From: an uncultured Flavobacteriaceae bacterium
GTDB taxonomy: Bacteria > Bacteroidota > Bacteroidia > Flavobacteriales > Flavobacteriaceae
NCBI GenBank assembly: GCA_913031655.1
Contig: CAJWFY010000045.1
Location: forward strand, 1 to 10,990
Length of the DNA: 10,990 nucleotides
Direction of reading: 5' to 3'
The notes under the pieces are model-generated. The model made no database searches. It was not told where the DNA came from and saw nothing but the letters and a program-made list of their open reading frames with translations. Shown in pieces: positions 1 to 6,344 of the stretch (its first letter is position 1; each line of letters starts with the position of its first letter). Both the position numbers and the translations under genes were made by a program.

Positions 1-139
1 TAACTACATCTTTAATTATTTGAATTATTTTAAGATAATCTTTTGGACAGTCTCTCCTGGATCTATCAACTTCTTCACCATTGTCCTTTAAGATAACACT
101 TTCTATTTTTGTTGCACCAACGTCAAATCCAATTTGCAT
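1..139 (-). CDS. ROK-family sugar kinase, N-terminal part (partial, runs off left edge)
   Basis: Only the first 46 codons are present, starting at the ATG whose complement is at 137-139. The protein begins MQIGFDVGATKIESVIL. This is the ROK (repressor/ORF/kinase) N-terminus: the DVGATK stretch at residues 6-11 is the phosphate-1 motif that binds ATP phosphates in glucokinase, fructokinase and N-acetylmannosamine kinase relatives. No helix-turn-helix precedes it, so this is a kinase and not a NagC/XylR-type regulator. It lies 59 bp downstream of the EamA permease gene on the same strand and is probably the last or near-last gene of the TRAP operon. A weak promoter-like TTGAAA/TATATT pair in the gap could give it separate expression. 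The substrate cannot be assigned because the sugar-specificity region (usually ExGH and the zinc-binding cysteines) is outside the window. Confidence 0.85.
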   Translation of the reverse strand, partial: MQIGFDVGATKIESVILKDNGEEVDRSRRDCPKDYLKIIQIIKDVV

Positions 140-198
140 AAATAAAAAATATACTTAAAGGATTAAATTTTCAATCTTTAAAATAAAAATTAAAAAAT

Positions 199-1062
199 CT
201 AATTATTTTTATAAATTGACATATAAAGTTTTAATGTTACTCCAACCAATATAAACGAGCCTCCAATAAATACATTTATTGATGGAATATCATCAATAAA
301 TATAAAAGCCCACGCAGGACCCAGCAATGCCTCTAACAACATAACAAGTCCTATTATTGAAGATGATATATATTTTGAGGCAATTATTAAGAATATAAAA
401 GGCAGTCCAGTTTGAAATACTCCTGCGACTATTGATAACAAAAAATCATGCTTAGAAATGAAGATATATTCAGAAGCAAACAAAGCATAAATCATTACAA
501 AAAAAGATCCTATTATACCCGATAGAGTGAGGTCACAATTTGGAAATTTTTTTACAAAAATAACCACTCCCGCAAAACACAATGGTATAGCTAAAGCAAT
601 TACGTTTCCTTTTAAGTCACCGACATATAAAGAGTTTAAAAATATTATAACTATTCCTATAAATGCTATTATTATTGAAATTAGTGTAATTAAATTTATT
701 TTTTCTTTTAAAAAAATAAAACTGAATATAGTTAAAAAAATTACCTGAGTTGTATTTATAAAATTAACATTTGCAACACTGGTGTTTAACATTGAATAAA
801 CAAAGCCCACAAATCCAAAGAATAAACCACACCCCATTATTAGAGACACAAAACTTGACTTTATTAACACTTTAAAAATATCTCTTTTATATTTTGTTAA
901 TAAGAAAATAAATATCGTTATACTAAAAAAAAATTGTCTCCAAAAAAGAATTTGCCAAGGATTTTCTGTTTCAAAAGATTTTACTGTTAAGCCACCAAAG
1001 CTTACAAGAAAAACACCTAAAAAAATAATTAATATACCAAAAAAATTTTTATTTCTTTTCAA
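199..1062 (-). CDS. EamA/DMT-superfamily permease (10-TM drug/metabolite transporter)
   Basis: This 287-residue, highly hydrophobic protein has two tandem EamA-type halves and about ten membrane segments, the usual size and topology of the drug/metabolite transporter superfamily. Conserved family features include a Trp-Arg stretch after helix 1 (ILFWRQ, about residues 38-43), the helix 3-4 region SVANVNFINTTQVIF (95-109) and the short cytoplasmic link FLKEKINL (117-124). The start is TTG at 1062-1060: the next Met is at residue 75, and starting there would delete two membrane helices. It follows dctM with only a 4-bp gap, so it is co-transcribed with the TRAP genes. Members export or import amino acids, sugars or other metabolites. 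The substrate is unknown; context suggests efflux or exchange of something linked to the acid-sugar pathway. Confidence 0.88.
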   Translation of the reverse strand: MKRNKNFFGILIIFLGVFLVSFGGLTVKSFETENPWQILFWRQFFFSITIFIFLLTKYKRDIFKVLIKSSFVSLIMGCGLFFGFVGFVYSMLNTSVANVNFINTTQVIFLTIFSFIFLKEKINLITLISIIIAFIGIVIIFLNSLYVGDLKGNVIALAIPLCFAGVVIFVKKFPNCDLTLSGIIGSFFVMIYALFASEYIFISKHDFLLSIVAGVFQTGLPFIFLIIASKYISSSIIGLVMLLEALLGPAWAFIFIDDIPSINVFIGGSFILVGVTLKLYMSIYKNN

Positions 1063-1066
1063 CTTG

Positions 1067-2386
1067 TTACTTATTCATCCAATTTGGCAAAAATAGAGCT
1101 ATGTCTGGATACAAAATAACTATCGTGATAGCCAAAATCTGAAGTAACATAAATGGCATCACACCTTTAAAGATATCAAGAATACTTATCTCAGGTGGCG
1201 CTACACTTTTTATATAAAAACATGCGGGTCCGAATGGAGGTGATACAAATGAAACTTGCATATTTAAACTAAAAAGAACTCCGTACCAAATAGGACTAAA
1301 ACCAAGCTGAATTATAATTGGGACAAAAATTGGTGATGTGAGTAATAAAATACCTATCCAGTCCATAAACATTCCTAAAATTACTAAAATTCCCATCATA
1401 GTTAACACTATTCCAATAGGTTCAAATGGAAGACCTAACACCATACTTTTTAAATATGCTGTTGCACCCATTATACTAAATACTCCGATCAAACTCGTTG
1501 ATCCCATAGTTAACCAAAATAATCTTCCCGTGACACTTAGTGTGTATGATAGGCAATCTTTTAAAAATTTAAAATTTACTTTTTTTCTTTTTATACCAAT
1601 TAATAATGCTGCTAATGCTCCTGTCGCAGCAGTTTCAGTTACAGTAGCGATACCACCGTATATACTTACCATTATCCATAAAGCTATAAGGCCTGGAGCT
1701 ATTAATTTTTTTAAAAGTTTTATTCTTTCGTTTAAAGGCGGTATGTCTTCTTTTTTTCTTGGAGGGCCTTTTGAAGGATCCAAATAACATCTTACAATAA
1801 TGTAAATTATATAAAACGATGCTAGCATAAACCCTGGAATGAAAGATGCTAAAAATAAATCTCCAGTTGGCACGCCTGCTTCCAAAGCAAAAAAGATTAA
1901 GATTATTGAAGGTGGTATCATTGTACCTAAGCCGCCTCCAACACATATTAAACCTACTGACAAATGCTTATCGTAGTTAAGTCTTAATAGTTGTGGTAGC
2001 GCAACCAATCCTAACATTAATAATTCTCCACCAGCAATACCGGTAATTGCAGCCAAAAAAATAGCAGCAACCATAGTTTGAACACCCACACTACCAGGTA
2101 TAGAGTTTCCCCAAACTGACATAGCTTCGAACAAATCTTCGGCAATTCCAGCTTTTTCCATAAATGTTGACATTAAAATAAACAAGGGAACTGCAACTAA
2201 AGTGTACTCTGTAATTAATGAATACATTCTTGAAGCTAATAGTGGTAATGCATGTGGTCCAATAAAGACAACAGCACCTACAGCCGCAATAGAGATGGTT
2301 ACAAATGCCAAGGGCAAGCCCAACATCATCAAAAAGATCATTGATCCAAGCATTATTAAAGTAGCTGTTTCGACTGGAATTGGCAT
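1067..2386 (-). CDS. dctM: TRAP transporter large permease subunit, DctM family
   Basis: This 439-residue membrane protein is the ion-coupled translocating subunit of a tripartite ATP-independent periplasmic transporter. It has about a dozen hydrophobic segments across its whole length. DctM hallmarks are visible: the VPLFILMSTFMEKAG segment near residues 66-80, the TGIAGGELLMLG stretch at 115-126, the GTMIPPSIILI loop around 154-164, and the second-half repeat with SFVSPPFGPACFY before the C-terminal helices. The length is typical for the family. It starts at ATG 2386-2384, 5 bp after the dctQ stop, so the two are translated from one message. It works with DctQ in the inner membrane and receives substrate from the DctP protein, driven by a sodium gradient. 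The short distance to the following permease gene suggests continued co-transcription. Confidence 0.95.
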   Translation of the reverse strand: MPIPVETATLIMLGSMIFLMMLGLPLAFVTISIAAVGAVVFIGPHALPLLASRMYSLITEYTLVAVPLFILMSTFMEKAGIAEDLFEAMSVWGNSIPGSVGVQTMVAAIFLAAITGIAGGELLMLGLVALPQLLRLNYDKHLSVGLICVGGGLGTMIPPSIILIFFALEAGVPTGDLFLASFIPGFMLASFYIIYIIVRCYLDPSKGPPRKKEDIPPLNERIKLLKKLIAPGLIALWIMVSIYGGIATVTETAATGALAALLIGIKRKKVNFKFLKDCLSYTLSVTGRLFWLTMGSTSLIGVFSIMGATAYLKSMVLGLPFEPIGIVLTMMGILVILGMFMDWIGILLLTSPIFVPIIIQLGFSPIWYGVLFSLNMQVSFVSPPFGPACFYIKSVAPPEISILDIFKGVMPFMLLQILAITIVILYPDIALFLPNWMNK

Positions 2387-2391
2387 ATTAT

Positions 2392-2895
2392 TTATATTTT
2401 ATTATCTTCTTTTAAAAAATTAATCATATTTACTATAAATTGAAATCCCATAATAAGAGCAGCAAATCCTACCATGGGCTTAACTAATGCGGGACCATAA
2501 GAGTCCATTCCTGTGCCACTAGTTTCGCCATTTAATAATGCTGCCCACCCCCAAGGTAAACATGCATAAGACACTACAAAACAAACTATACAAGCAAATA
2601 AAAGGTTAAAAGTTTTGATAATTTTTTGAATTTTTTTTGGCAGTTGATCTAATATAGTAGTAATAGAAATATGTGTTTGTTCTTTTGTAACGTAAGGACC
2701 TGCCATACAAATTGCAGCACCTGACAAATATATACAAGTTTCAAAAACCCAATCCGTTGGGTTGTTAAAAATATATCTCATGAAAACTTCATAAGTTGTA
2801 AAAAAAACAATAAATAAATAAAAAGTAGATGCAAAATCACCCATAGCCTGGGAAATAAAATTAATACAGTTAATTGGATATTTTAAAATATTCAT
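2392..2895 (-). CDS. dctQ: TRAP transporter small permease subunit, DctQ family
   Basis: This 167-residue protein has four hydrophobic segments (about residues 13-37, 48-66, 91-113 and 138-158), matching the small TRAP membrane subunit. The loop after the second helix reads PYVTKEQTHISITTIL; an acidic/His-containing stretch here is characteristic of DctQ proteins, whose consensus has a Gly-His-Val-type element at this point. It sits between dctP and dctM in the normal P-Q-M order and ends 5 bp before the dctM start. The role of DctQ is to complex with DctM in the inner membrane and support docking of the loaded binding protein. The start ATG (2895-2893) follows a strong hairpin in the dctP-dctQ gap, which probably sets lower expression of the membrane subunits than of the binding protein. 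Confidence 0.92.
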   Translation of the reverse strand: MNILKYPINCINFISQAMGDFASTFYLFIVFFTTYEVFMRYIFNNPTDWVFETCIYLSGAAICMAGPYVTKEQTHISITTILDQLPKKIQKIIKTFNLLFACIVCFVVSYACLPWGWAALLNGETSGTGMDSYGPALVKPMVGFAALIMGFQFIVNMINFLKEDNKI

Positions 2896-2909
2896 TTAAA
2901 AAAGTTAAT

Positions 2910-2944
2910 TACAGCAGCCAATAAATATCATATTGGCTGCTGTA
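2910..2944 (-). terminator. 14-bp perfect hairpin between dctP and dctQ (attenuator or mRNA-processing element)
   Basis: The arms TACAGCAGCCAATA and TATTGGCTGCTGTA are exact inverted complements separated by a 7-nt loop (2924-2930). This is the most GC-containing and most stable hairpin noticed in the window. Read in the direction of the TRAP operon, the stem is followed after about 7 nt by a run of six T residues at 2897-2904. That is looser than a textbook intrinsic terminator, so partial termination or 3' protection of the dctP message are both possible. Either would give more binding protein than membrane subunits, a known need in TRAP systems. Confidence 0.6.
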
Positions 2945-2953
2945 TACGATTTT

Positions 2954-2987
2954 TAGTCTAATATTCTTATTAGTCTAACATTCTTAT
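2954..2987 (-). repeat. 17-bp tandem duplication spanning the dctP stop codon
   Basis: TAGTCTAATATTCTTAT (2954-2970) is followed at once by TAGTCTAACATTCTTAT (2971-2987), with one mismatch in 17. On the coding strand the upstream copy encodes the last residues of DctP (IRMLD and the start of the stop). The second copy lies just after it and would read IRILD if in frame. The junction yields two consecutive in-frame TAA codons. It looks like a recent slippage duplication that left the protein end unchanged. Confidence 0.7.
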
Positions 2988-3989
2988 AGTTTTCAAAAAA
3001 CCGACTTGATTATCATAAGCTTGTTTTGCAAAATCACTTTTTTTAGACTCTTTTTCCCAGATTTTTGCAGCCATAGCTCTCATTTTTTTTCTTTCATCAG
3101 CAGGCCAATCAATGATTGTTACACCATGATTTTCAAGATCATCTTTTTCAGCCGGACCTCTTAACATAAGTTGTCTCATGTTAATTTGAGTTCCCATATC
3201 TCTAGCTGCCATTGTTAAGATTGCTTGAATATCTTTTGGTTGTGCATTCCATTTTCCCTTATTTACCGTAAAAGATAAAACTGGCATTGAATGAAAATCA
3301 ACAATAGCATATTTTGCAACCTTGTGCAGACCTAAAGATTTGTTTGCAACATAATCAGATAAGTCAGCAGCATCTATAACGCCTTTTTCTAGGGCACTAT
3401 AAACTTCACCACCGGATAAATTAACCGGTGAAGCTCCCATAGCTTTCAACAATGAAGTTGCCGTTCCAGATGGAGCTCTCATTTTAACTCCTTTAAAGTC
3501 AGCAATAGAATTGATTGGTTTTTTTGATGCAACAGACTCTATTCCAGCATTCGGACAACCTACAAATTGTGCTCCAAATCCGTCATACATTTTTTGGAAC
3601 AGTTCTTTTCCGCCGCCATATTCACACCAAGTTGCTGCTTCAAACCAGTTGCTATAAGCACCAATTAAATCTGCTAATAAAGGCATTGCTGGATCTCTAC
3701 CTGCAAAATAAGCTGGTGATGTTAAATCACCATCTATAATTCCCATTTTTACAGCTTCAAGTGTTTCATTTGGTGGTATAATTGCTTTTCCAGGAAATAT
3801 TTCTAAAGTCAATCTTCCACCCAACATTACATTAACTCCATCTACCCAGTCAGACATAAATTGATAAACTGTATGTCCTGATGGTAAGTGAGCTTGGATT
3901 CTCCAATTTTCAGCTGCTTTTACATTTACATTTAATATAAACAAAAACAAACCTGCAATTAATCCAATTTTTTTTATTAATTGTTTCAT
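2970..3989 (-). CDS. dctP: TRAP transporter periplasmic solute-binding protein, DctP family (TakP-like)
   Basis: This 339-residue exported protein captures substrate in the periplasm for the DctQM permease. Residues 1-25 form a signal peptide (KK, hydrophobic core IGLIAGLFLFILNV, cleavage likely after VKA). The mature part begins ENWRIQAHLPSGH, typical of the DctP branch that includes the 2-oxoacid binder TakP. Family marks include FPGKAIIPPNETLEAVKMGIIDG (about residues 65-87), the substrate-carboxylate arginine in MRAPSG (Arg171), and LSGGEVYSALEKGVIDAAD (191-209). The ligand is therefore almost certainly a carboxylate; a hydroxy- or sugar acid fits the neighbours better than a C4-dicarboxylate. 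The ATG at 3989-3987 is set by a strong ribosome binding site. Being promoter-proximal, it should be the most abundant product of the operon. Confidence 0.95.
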   Translation of the reverse strand: MKQLIKKIGLIAGLFLFILNVNVKAAENWRIQAHLPSGHTVYQFMSDWVDGVNVMLGGRLTLEIFPGKAIIPPNETLEAVKMGIIDGDLTSPAYFAGRDPAMPLLADLIGAYSNWFEAATWCEYGGGKELFQKMYDGFGAQFVGCPNAGIESVASKKPINSIADFKGVKMRAPSGTATSLLKAMGASPVNLSGGEVYSALEKGVIDAADLSDYVANKSLGLHKVAKYAIVDFHSMPVLSFTVNKGKWNAQPKDIQAILTMAARDMGTQINMRQLMLRGPAEKDDLENHGVTIIDWPADERKKMRAMAAKIWEKESKKSDFAKQAYDNQVGFLKTIRMLD

Positions 3990-3994
3990 TTTTT

Positions 3995-4002
3995 CTCTCC
4001 TT
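3995..4002 (-). promoter_or_regulatory. Strong ribosome binding site of dctP
   Basis: On the minus strand AAGGAGAG ends 5 nt before the dctP ATG. It is the only clearly consensus Shine-Dalgarno sequence seen in the window; most other genes have A-rich, poorly matching leaders. It confirms the dctP start and fits with the binding protein being made in excess. Confidence 0.8.
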
Positions 4003-4040
4003 AGTTATTATTTTTATAGACCCTATTAAATAATATTAGC

Positions 4041-4065
4041 TTTGACAAATGATAACGTAGTCAAA
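4041..4065. promoter_or_regulatory. Candidate divergent promoter core (TTTGAC-N13-GTCAAA inverted repeat)
   Basis: TTTGAC at 4041-4046 and GTCAAA at 4060-4065 form an inverted repeat, giving a -35-like element on each strand: TTGACA reading right (4042-4047) and TTGACT reading left (4064-4059). For the plus strand a 17-nt spacer leads to ATAAAT, only a fair -10. For the minus strand no clear -10 at 17 nt is visible, although AT-rich candidates follow. The repressor-like palindrome lies between the two arms, so a bound protein would block both directions. A second plus-strand candidate for the SDR gene is TTGATT-N17-TATTAA at 4136-4164. Confidence 0.4.
4050..4063. promoter_or_regulatory. LacI/GntR-type operator candidate between dctP and the SDR gene
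   Basis: TGATAACGTAGTCA matches an ideal palindrome TGATAACGTTATCA at 12 of 14 positions and has the central CG typical of LacI-family operators. A closely related site lies in front of the dehydratase operon at 6290-6303. Placed in the spacer of the divergent promoter candidate, it could control both the TRAP operon and the dehydrogenase. The cognate repressor is probably the LacI-type protein encoded at 5176-6201. This is inferred from sequence symmetry and proximity. Confidence 0.55.
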
Positions 4066-4207
4066 TAAATAAAAAAAACCAGCCAAACAGTAGTTTTTAC
4101 TATATATCTTCTTTTAATAAATTTTTTTAAAACTCTTGATTGAAAAACTTTTTTTATTTATTAATTTTTTGTTTGTAAATTCTTTATTTTTATTAGAAAA
4201 GTAAGTT

Positions 4208-4957
4208 ATGATAAAATTTAATTTAACAAATAGAGTTGCGATTGTTACTGGTGGAGCCCAAGGTTTTGGTTTGGCCATTACAGAAAGATTTATTCAATCA
4301 GGTGCAAAAGTTATAATTTGGGACATAGATGAAGATGCTGCTAAAAAAGCAATTGCTAAAGTTGGATCTGAAAATTTAAACTATCAAATTGTAGATGTAA
4401 GTAATTTTGAAAATATTAATAAAAGTTTAAAAGAAATTGAAAACCAACATGGTAAAATTGATATATTTGTAAATAATGCAGGTATTGCTGGAATGAATAC
4501 TACTGTTGCTGAGTATCCAGTTGAAGAATGGAATAAAGTAATAAACCTTAATCTTAATTCTGTATTTTATTGCTGTAAAGCAGTTGTGCCATTTATGATT
4601 AAAAATGACTATGGAAGAATAGTTAATATTGCATCTATTGCTGGCAAAGAAGGTAACCCAAATGCTAGTGCTTACAGCACATCTAAAGCAGGAGTTATAG
4701 GATTAACTAAATCTTTAGGTAAAGAATTAGCTCTTAAAAATATTGCAGTAAATTGTGTAACTCCAGCTGCAGCAAAAACAAGAATATTTGACCAAATGAC
4801 TGAAGAGCATATTAATTACATGCTTTCTAAAATTCCAAGAAATAGATTTGCTAAGGTTGATGAATTAGCATCATTGGTTACTTGGTTATCTTCCGAAGAG
4901 AACTCATTTTCAACATCTGCTGTTTTTGATTTGAGTGGAGGAAGAGCTACTTACTAA
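4208..4957 (+). CDS. Short-chain dehydrogenase/reductase (SDR), candidate sugar or 2-keto-3-deoxy-acid dehydrogenase
   Basis: This 249-residue classical SDR has a complete active site. The nucleotide-binding motif TGGAQGFG is at residues 14-21, an acidic residue ends strand 2 (WDID, Asp39) and favours NAD over NADP, NNAG is at 89-92, and the catalytic set is Asn115, Ser143, Tyr156 and Lys160 (YSTSK at 156-160). After the catalytic helix the usual Pro-Gly is replaced by TPAAAKTRIFDQM (185-197), followed by the LSKIPRNRF substrate loop. My recollection is that this variant occurs in dehydrogenases of non-phosphorylative sugar pathways, such as L-rhamnose or 2-keto-3-deoxy-L-rhamnonate dehydrogenases, but I cannot check it. 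With a rhamnonate-dehydratase-like gene nearby, oxidation of the sugar or of its keto-deoxy acid are the two best roles. A FabG function in lipid synthesis is unlikely from context. The ATG at 4208 has only a weak purine-rich leader. Confidence 0.85.
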   Translation: MIKFNLTNRVAIVTGGAQGFGLAITERFIQSGAKVIIWDIDEDAAKKAIAKVGSENLNYQIVDVSNFENINKSLKEIENQHGKIDIFVNNAGIAGMNTTVAEYPVEEWNKVINLNLNSVFYCCKAVVPFMIKNDYGRIVNIASIAGKEGNPNASAYSTSKAGVIGLTKSLGKELALKNIAVNCVTPAAAKTRIFDQMTEEHINYMLSKIPRNRFAKVDELASLVTWLSSEENSFSTSAVFDLSGGRATY

Positions 4958-4980
4958 CTAATAAAAAAGATACCAAAAAG

Positions 4981-4994
4981 TAATTACGTTAACA
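4981..4994. promoter_or_regulatory. Weak operator-like palindrome upstream of the repressor gene
   Basis: TAATTACGTTAACA matches the TGATAACGTTATCA pattern inferred from the other two sites at 11 of 14 positions and keeps the central ACGTTA. It lies just before the lactonase remnant and about 180 bp before the repressor start, where an autoregulatory site could be. In such AT-rich DNA a match of this quality may be chance. Confidence 0.2.
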
Positions 4995-4997
4995 TAA

Positions 4998-5105
4998 ATG
5001 ATGATAAGATTATTAGATACTCATCAACATTTAGTTTACCGTGATGCCTCTAGTTATATGAGATCTGGTCTTGCATTATTAAATATACCTGGCCAATATA
5101 GGTAA
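4998..5105 (+). pseudogene. Remnant of an amidohydrolase-2 family gene (lactonase-like), N-terminus only
   Basis: A 35-codon frame reads MMIRLLDTHQHLVYRD, continues SSYMRSGLALLNIPGQYR, and stops at TAA 5103-5105. The start is the classic first strand of amidohydrolase family 2 (metal-dependent TIM-barrel hydrolases, including L-fuconolactonase): a hydrophobic strand, then Asp-Thr-His-Gln-His, whose HxH binds the metal. Full members have roughly 280-300 residues; here everything after the first loop is gone, and the next 70 bp hold no recognisable continuation. It is therefore a truncated gene. Its position between a sugar dehydrogenase and an aldonate dehydratase regulator is where a lactonase would sit in an oxidative dehydrogenase-lactonase-dehydratase pathway, which supports the reading of the whole cluster. 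A real 35-residue peptide is possible but less likely. Confidence 0.65.
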
Positions 5106-5175
5106 TAATTTTTGGATTAGATCTTATTAATTTATTACATAGAAAAGTGTTAAGTTTTTAAGTAATAGTTAATTA

Positions 5176-6201
5176 GTGAAAAAAAAAATAACTATACAAG
5201 AGGTTGCTAAAAAAACTGGGTATTCAACTTCTACTATTTCACGATCCATTAGTAACCCAAGCGTTGTTTCTTCAAAGACTAGAGTTAAAATTGAAAAATT
5301 CATAAAAAAAACTGGCTATGTTCATAATTATTTAGCTGGTAGCCTAAAATCAGGTAAATCAGGATTTGTTATCGCAATAATTCCTACTCTGCGATTATCT
5401 ATATTTTCAGATTATATTCATGGTATTAAGGAAAAATTAAGAGAAAATGGTTTTGAGCTTTTAATAGGTGTTACAAATTATAACCTTAAAACAGAAGAAG
5501 AGTTGGTTAGAAAATTTGTAAGCTATAAGCCTGAGGGTTTTATAGTTGTTGGAACGAAGCATACTGAAGCTACAACAAGATTATTATTAAATTCAAAATC
5601 ACCTATAGTTGAAACGTGGAATATTACTGATAAACCACTTGACTTAGTAGTGGGTTTTTCAAATTTTTCAGCGAGTCATCAAATTACTGACTATGTCATT
5701 AGTCTAAATTATAAAAATATAGCTTTTGCCACTCCTACAAATGAACATATGGAAAATGAGCATAGATCAAAAAGAAGATTAAGTGGTTTCATGTCAAGAA
5801 TGAAAATAGCTAAATTAAAAACCACCATTTTTTATTACACAGAACCAATGAACCACAAATTATGTGGTAAGCAAATCTTTAATCAATTTAAAGAACATGA
5901 TTCAAAGATTGACTGTATTATTTGTGGGAGTGAAACTTCTGGAACGGGATTAATAAGTGAGCTTAACAGCAGGAAGTTTCAAATTCCTAAAAAATTAGGT
6001 ATCGCAGCAGTTGGTAACTCAGATATTACATCACTTCTTCATCCTCAGTTGACTACAGTTGATTTTAAGGTTGAAGAAATTGGTATAATCGCTGCTAATA
6101 ATTTAATTGGTAAAATTAAAAATCAAAAAATAAAAAAAATACATGATGTTGGTTTTGAGCTAATAAATGGGGCTAGCGTTGTAAATCAAAGAACTAAATG
6201 A
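5176..6201 (+). CDS. LacI-family transcriptional repressor, gluconate-repressor (GntR)-like
   Basis: This 341-residue regulator has the LacI plan. A DNA-binding helix-turn-helix is at residues 5-26 (ITIQEVAKKTGYSTSTISRS), followed by the third helix and the hinge helix NYLAGSLKSG (51-60), which inserts into the minor groove at a central CG. A periplasmic-binding-like sensor domain runs from about residue 64 to the end. In the sensor, DLVVGFSNFSASHQIT and the C-terminal HPQLTTVDFKVEEIG stretch resemble the E. coli gluconate repressor GntR subgroup, so an aldonate or its keto-deoxy derivative is a reasonable inducer. The start is GTG at 5176; an in-frame TAA at 5170-5172 excludes an earlier one. 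Likely targets are the palindromes at 4050-4063 and 6290-6303, which flank this gene and precede the two operons. It is probably repressive and relieved by substrate. Confidence 0.92.
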   Translation: MKKKITIQEVAKKTGYSTSTISRSISNPSVVSSKTRVKIEKFIKKTGYVHNYLAGSLKSGKSGFVIAIIPTLRLSIFSDYIHGIKEKLRENGFELLIGVTNYNLKTEEELVRKFVSYKPEGFIVVGTKHTEATTRLLLNSKSPIVETWNITDKPLDLVVGFSNFSASHQITDYVISLNYKNIAFATPTNEHMENEHRSKRRLSGFMSRMKIAKLKTTIFYYTEPMNHKLCGKQIFNQFKEHDSKIDCIICGSETSGTGLISELNSRKFQIPKKLGIAAVGNSDITSLLHPQLTTVDFKVEEIGIIAANNLIGKIKNQKIKKIHDVGFELINGASVVNQRTK

Positions 6202-6216
6202 TTATTACTTACTTGG

Positions 6217-6244
6217 TGATAAACCTTTTAAAACTCAATTATCA
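6217..6244. repeat. Spaced inverted half-sites TGATAA-N16-TTATCA
   Basis: TGATAA (6217-6222) and TTATCA (6239-6244) are inverted copies separated by 16 nt, in the gap after the repressor gene. Each matches one arm of the operator motif found at 6290-6303. They may be auxiliary half-sites or a weak stem. Pairing does not extend beyond six bases, so it is not a good terminator. Confidence 0.25.
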
Positions 6245-6289
6245 GCACAAAAGTATTGATTAATTAAGAATAACAATAAAAACTTAAAA

Positions 6290-6303
6290 TGATATCGTTA
6301 TCA
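6290..6303. promoter_or_regulatory. LacI/GntR-type operator candidate upstream of the dehydratase operon
   Basis: TGATATCGTTATCA differs from the perfect palindrome TGATAACGTTATCA at one position and has the central CG expected for a LacI-family site. It lies 41 bp before the dehydratase ATG and 6 bp upstream of TTGACA (6310-6315), the best -35-like hexamer in the gap. No convincing -10 is visible at 17 nt from it, and any message would have an extremely short leader. The promoter itself is therefore uncertain, while the operator is better supported by the second copy at 4050-4063. Confidence 0.6.
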
Positions 6304-6344
6304 AAACTATTGACAAGATAAATTCAGATTGTTAAGTTTATTGA

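Noticed and set aside
157..179. Possible hairpin AAAGGATT/AATCTTT between the EamA and kinase genes
   Set aside because: The pairing needs a bulge, the stem is short and A/T-rich, and similar matches are expected by chance in such DNA.
1338..1787. 149-codon open frame on the plus strand
   Set aside because: It lies wholly inside dctM on the opposite strand, has no recognisable domain, and arises from the low stop frequency opposite a hydrophobic gene.
1635..1946. 103-codon minus-strand frame overlapping dctM
   Set aside because: It is an alternative frame of the real dctM gene, with a composition unlike a real protein and no family match.
4998..5105. Reading the 35-codon frame as a genuine small protein
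   Set aside because: It starts exactly like amidohydrolase family 2 and ends inside the first loop, so a broken gene explains it better.
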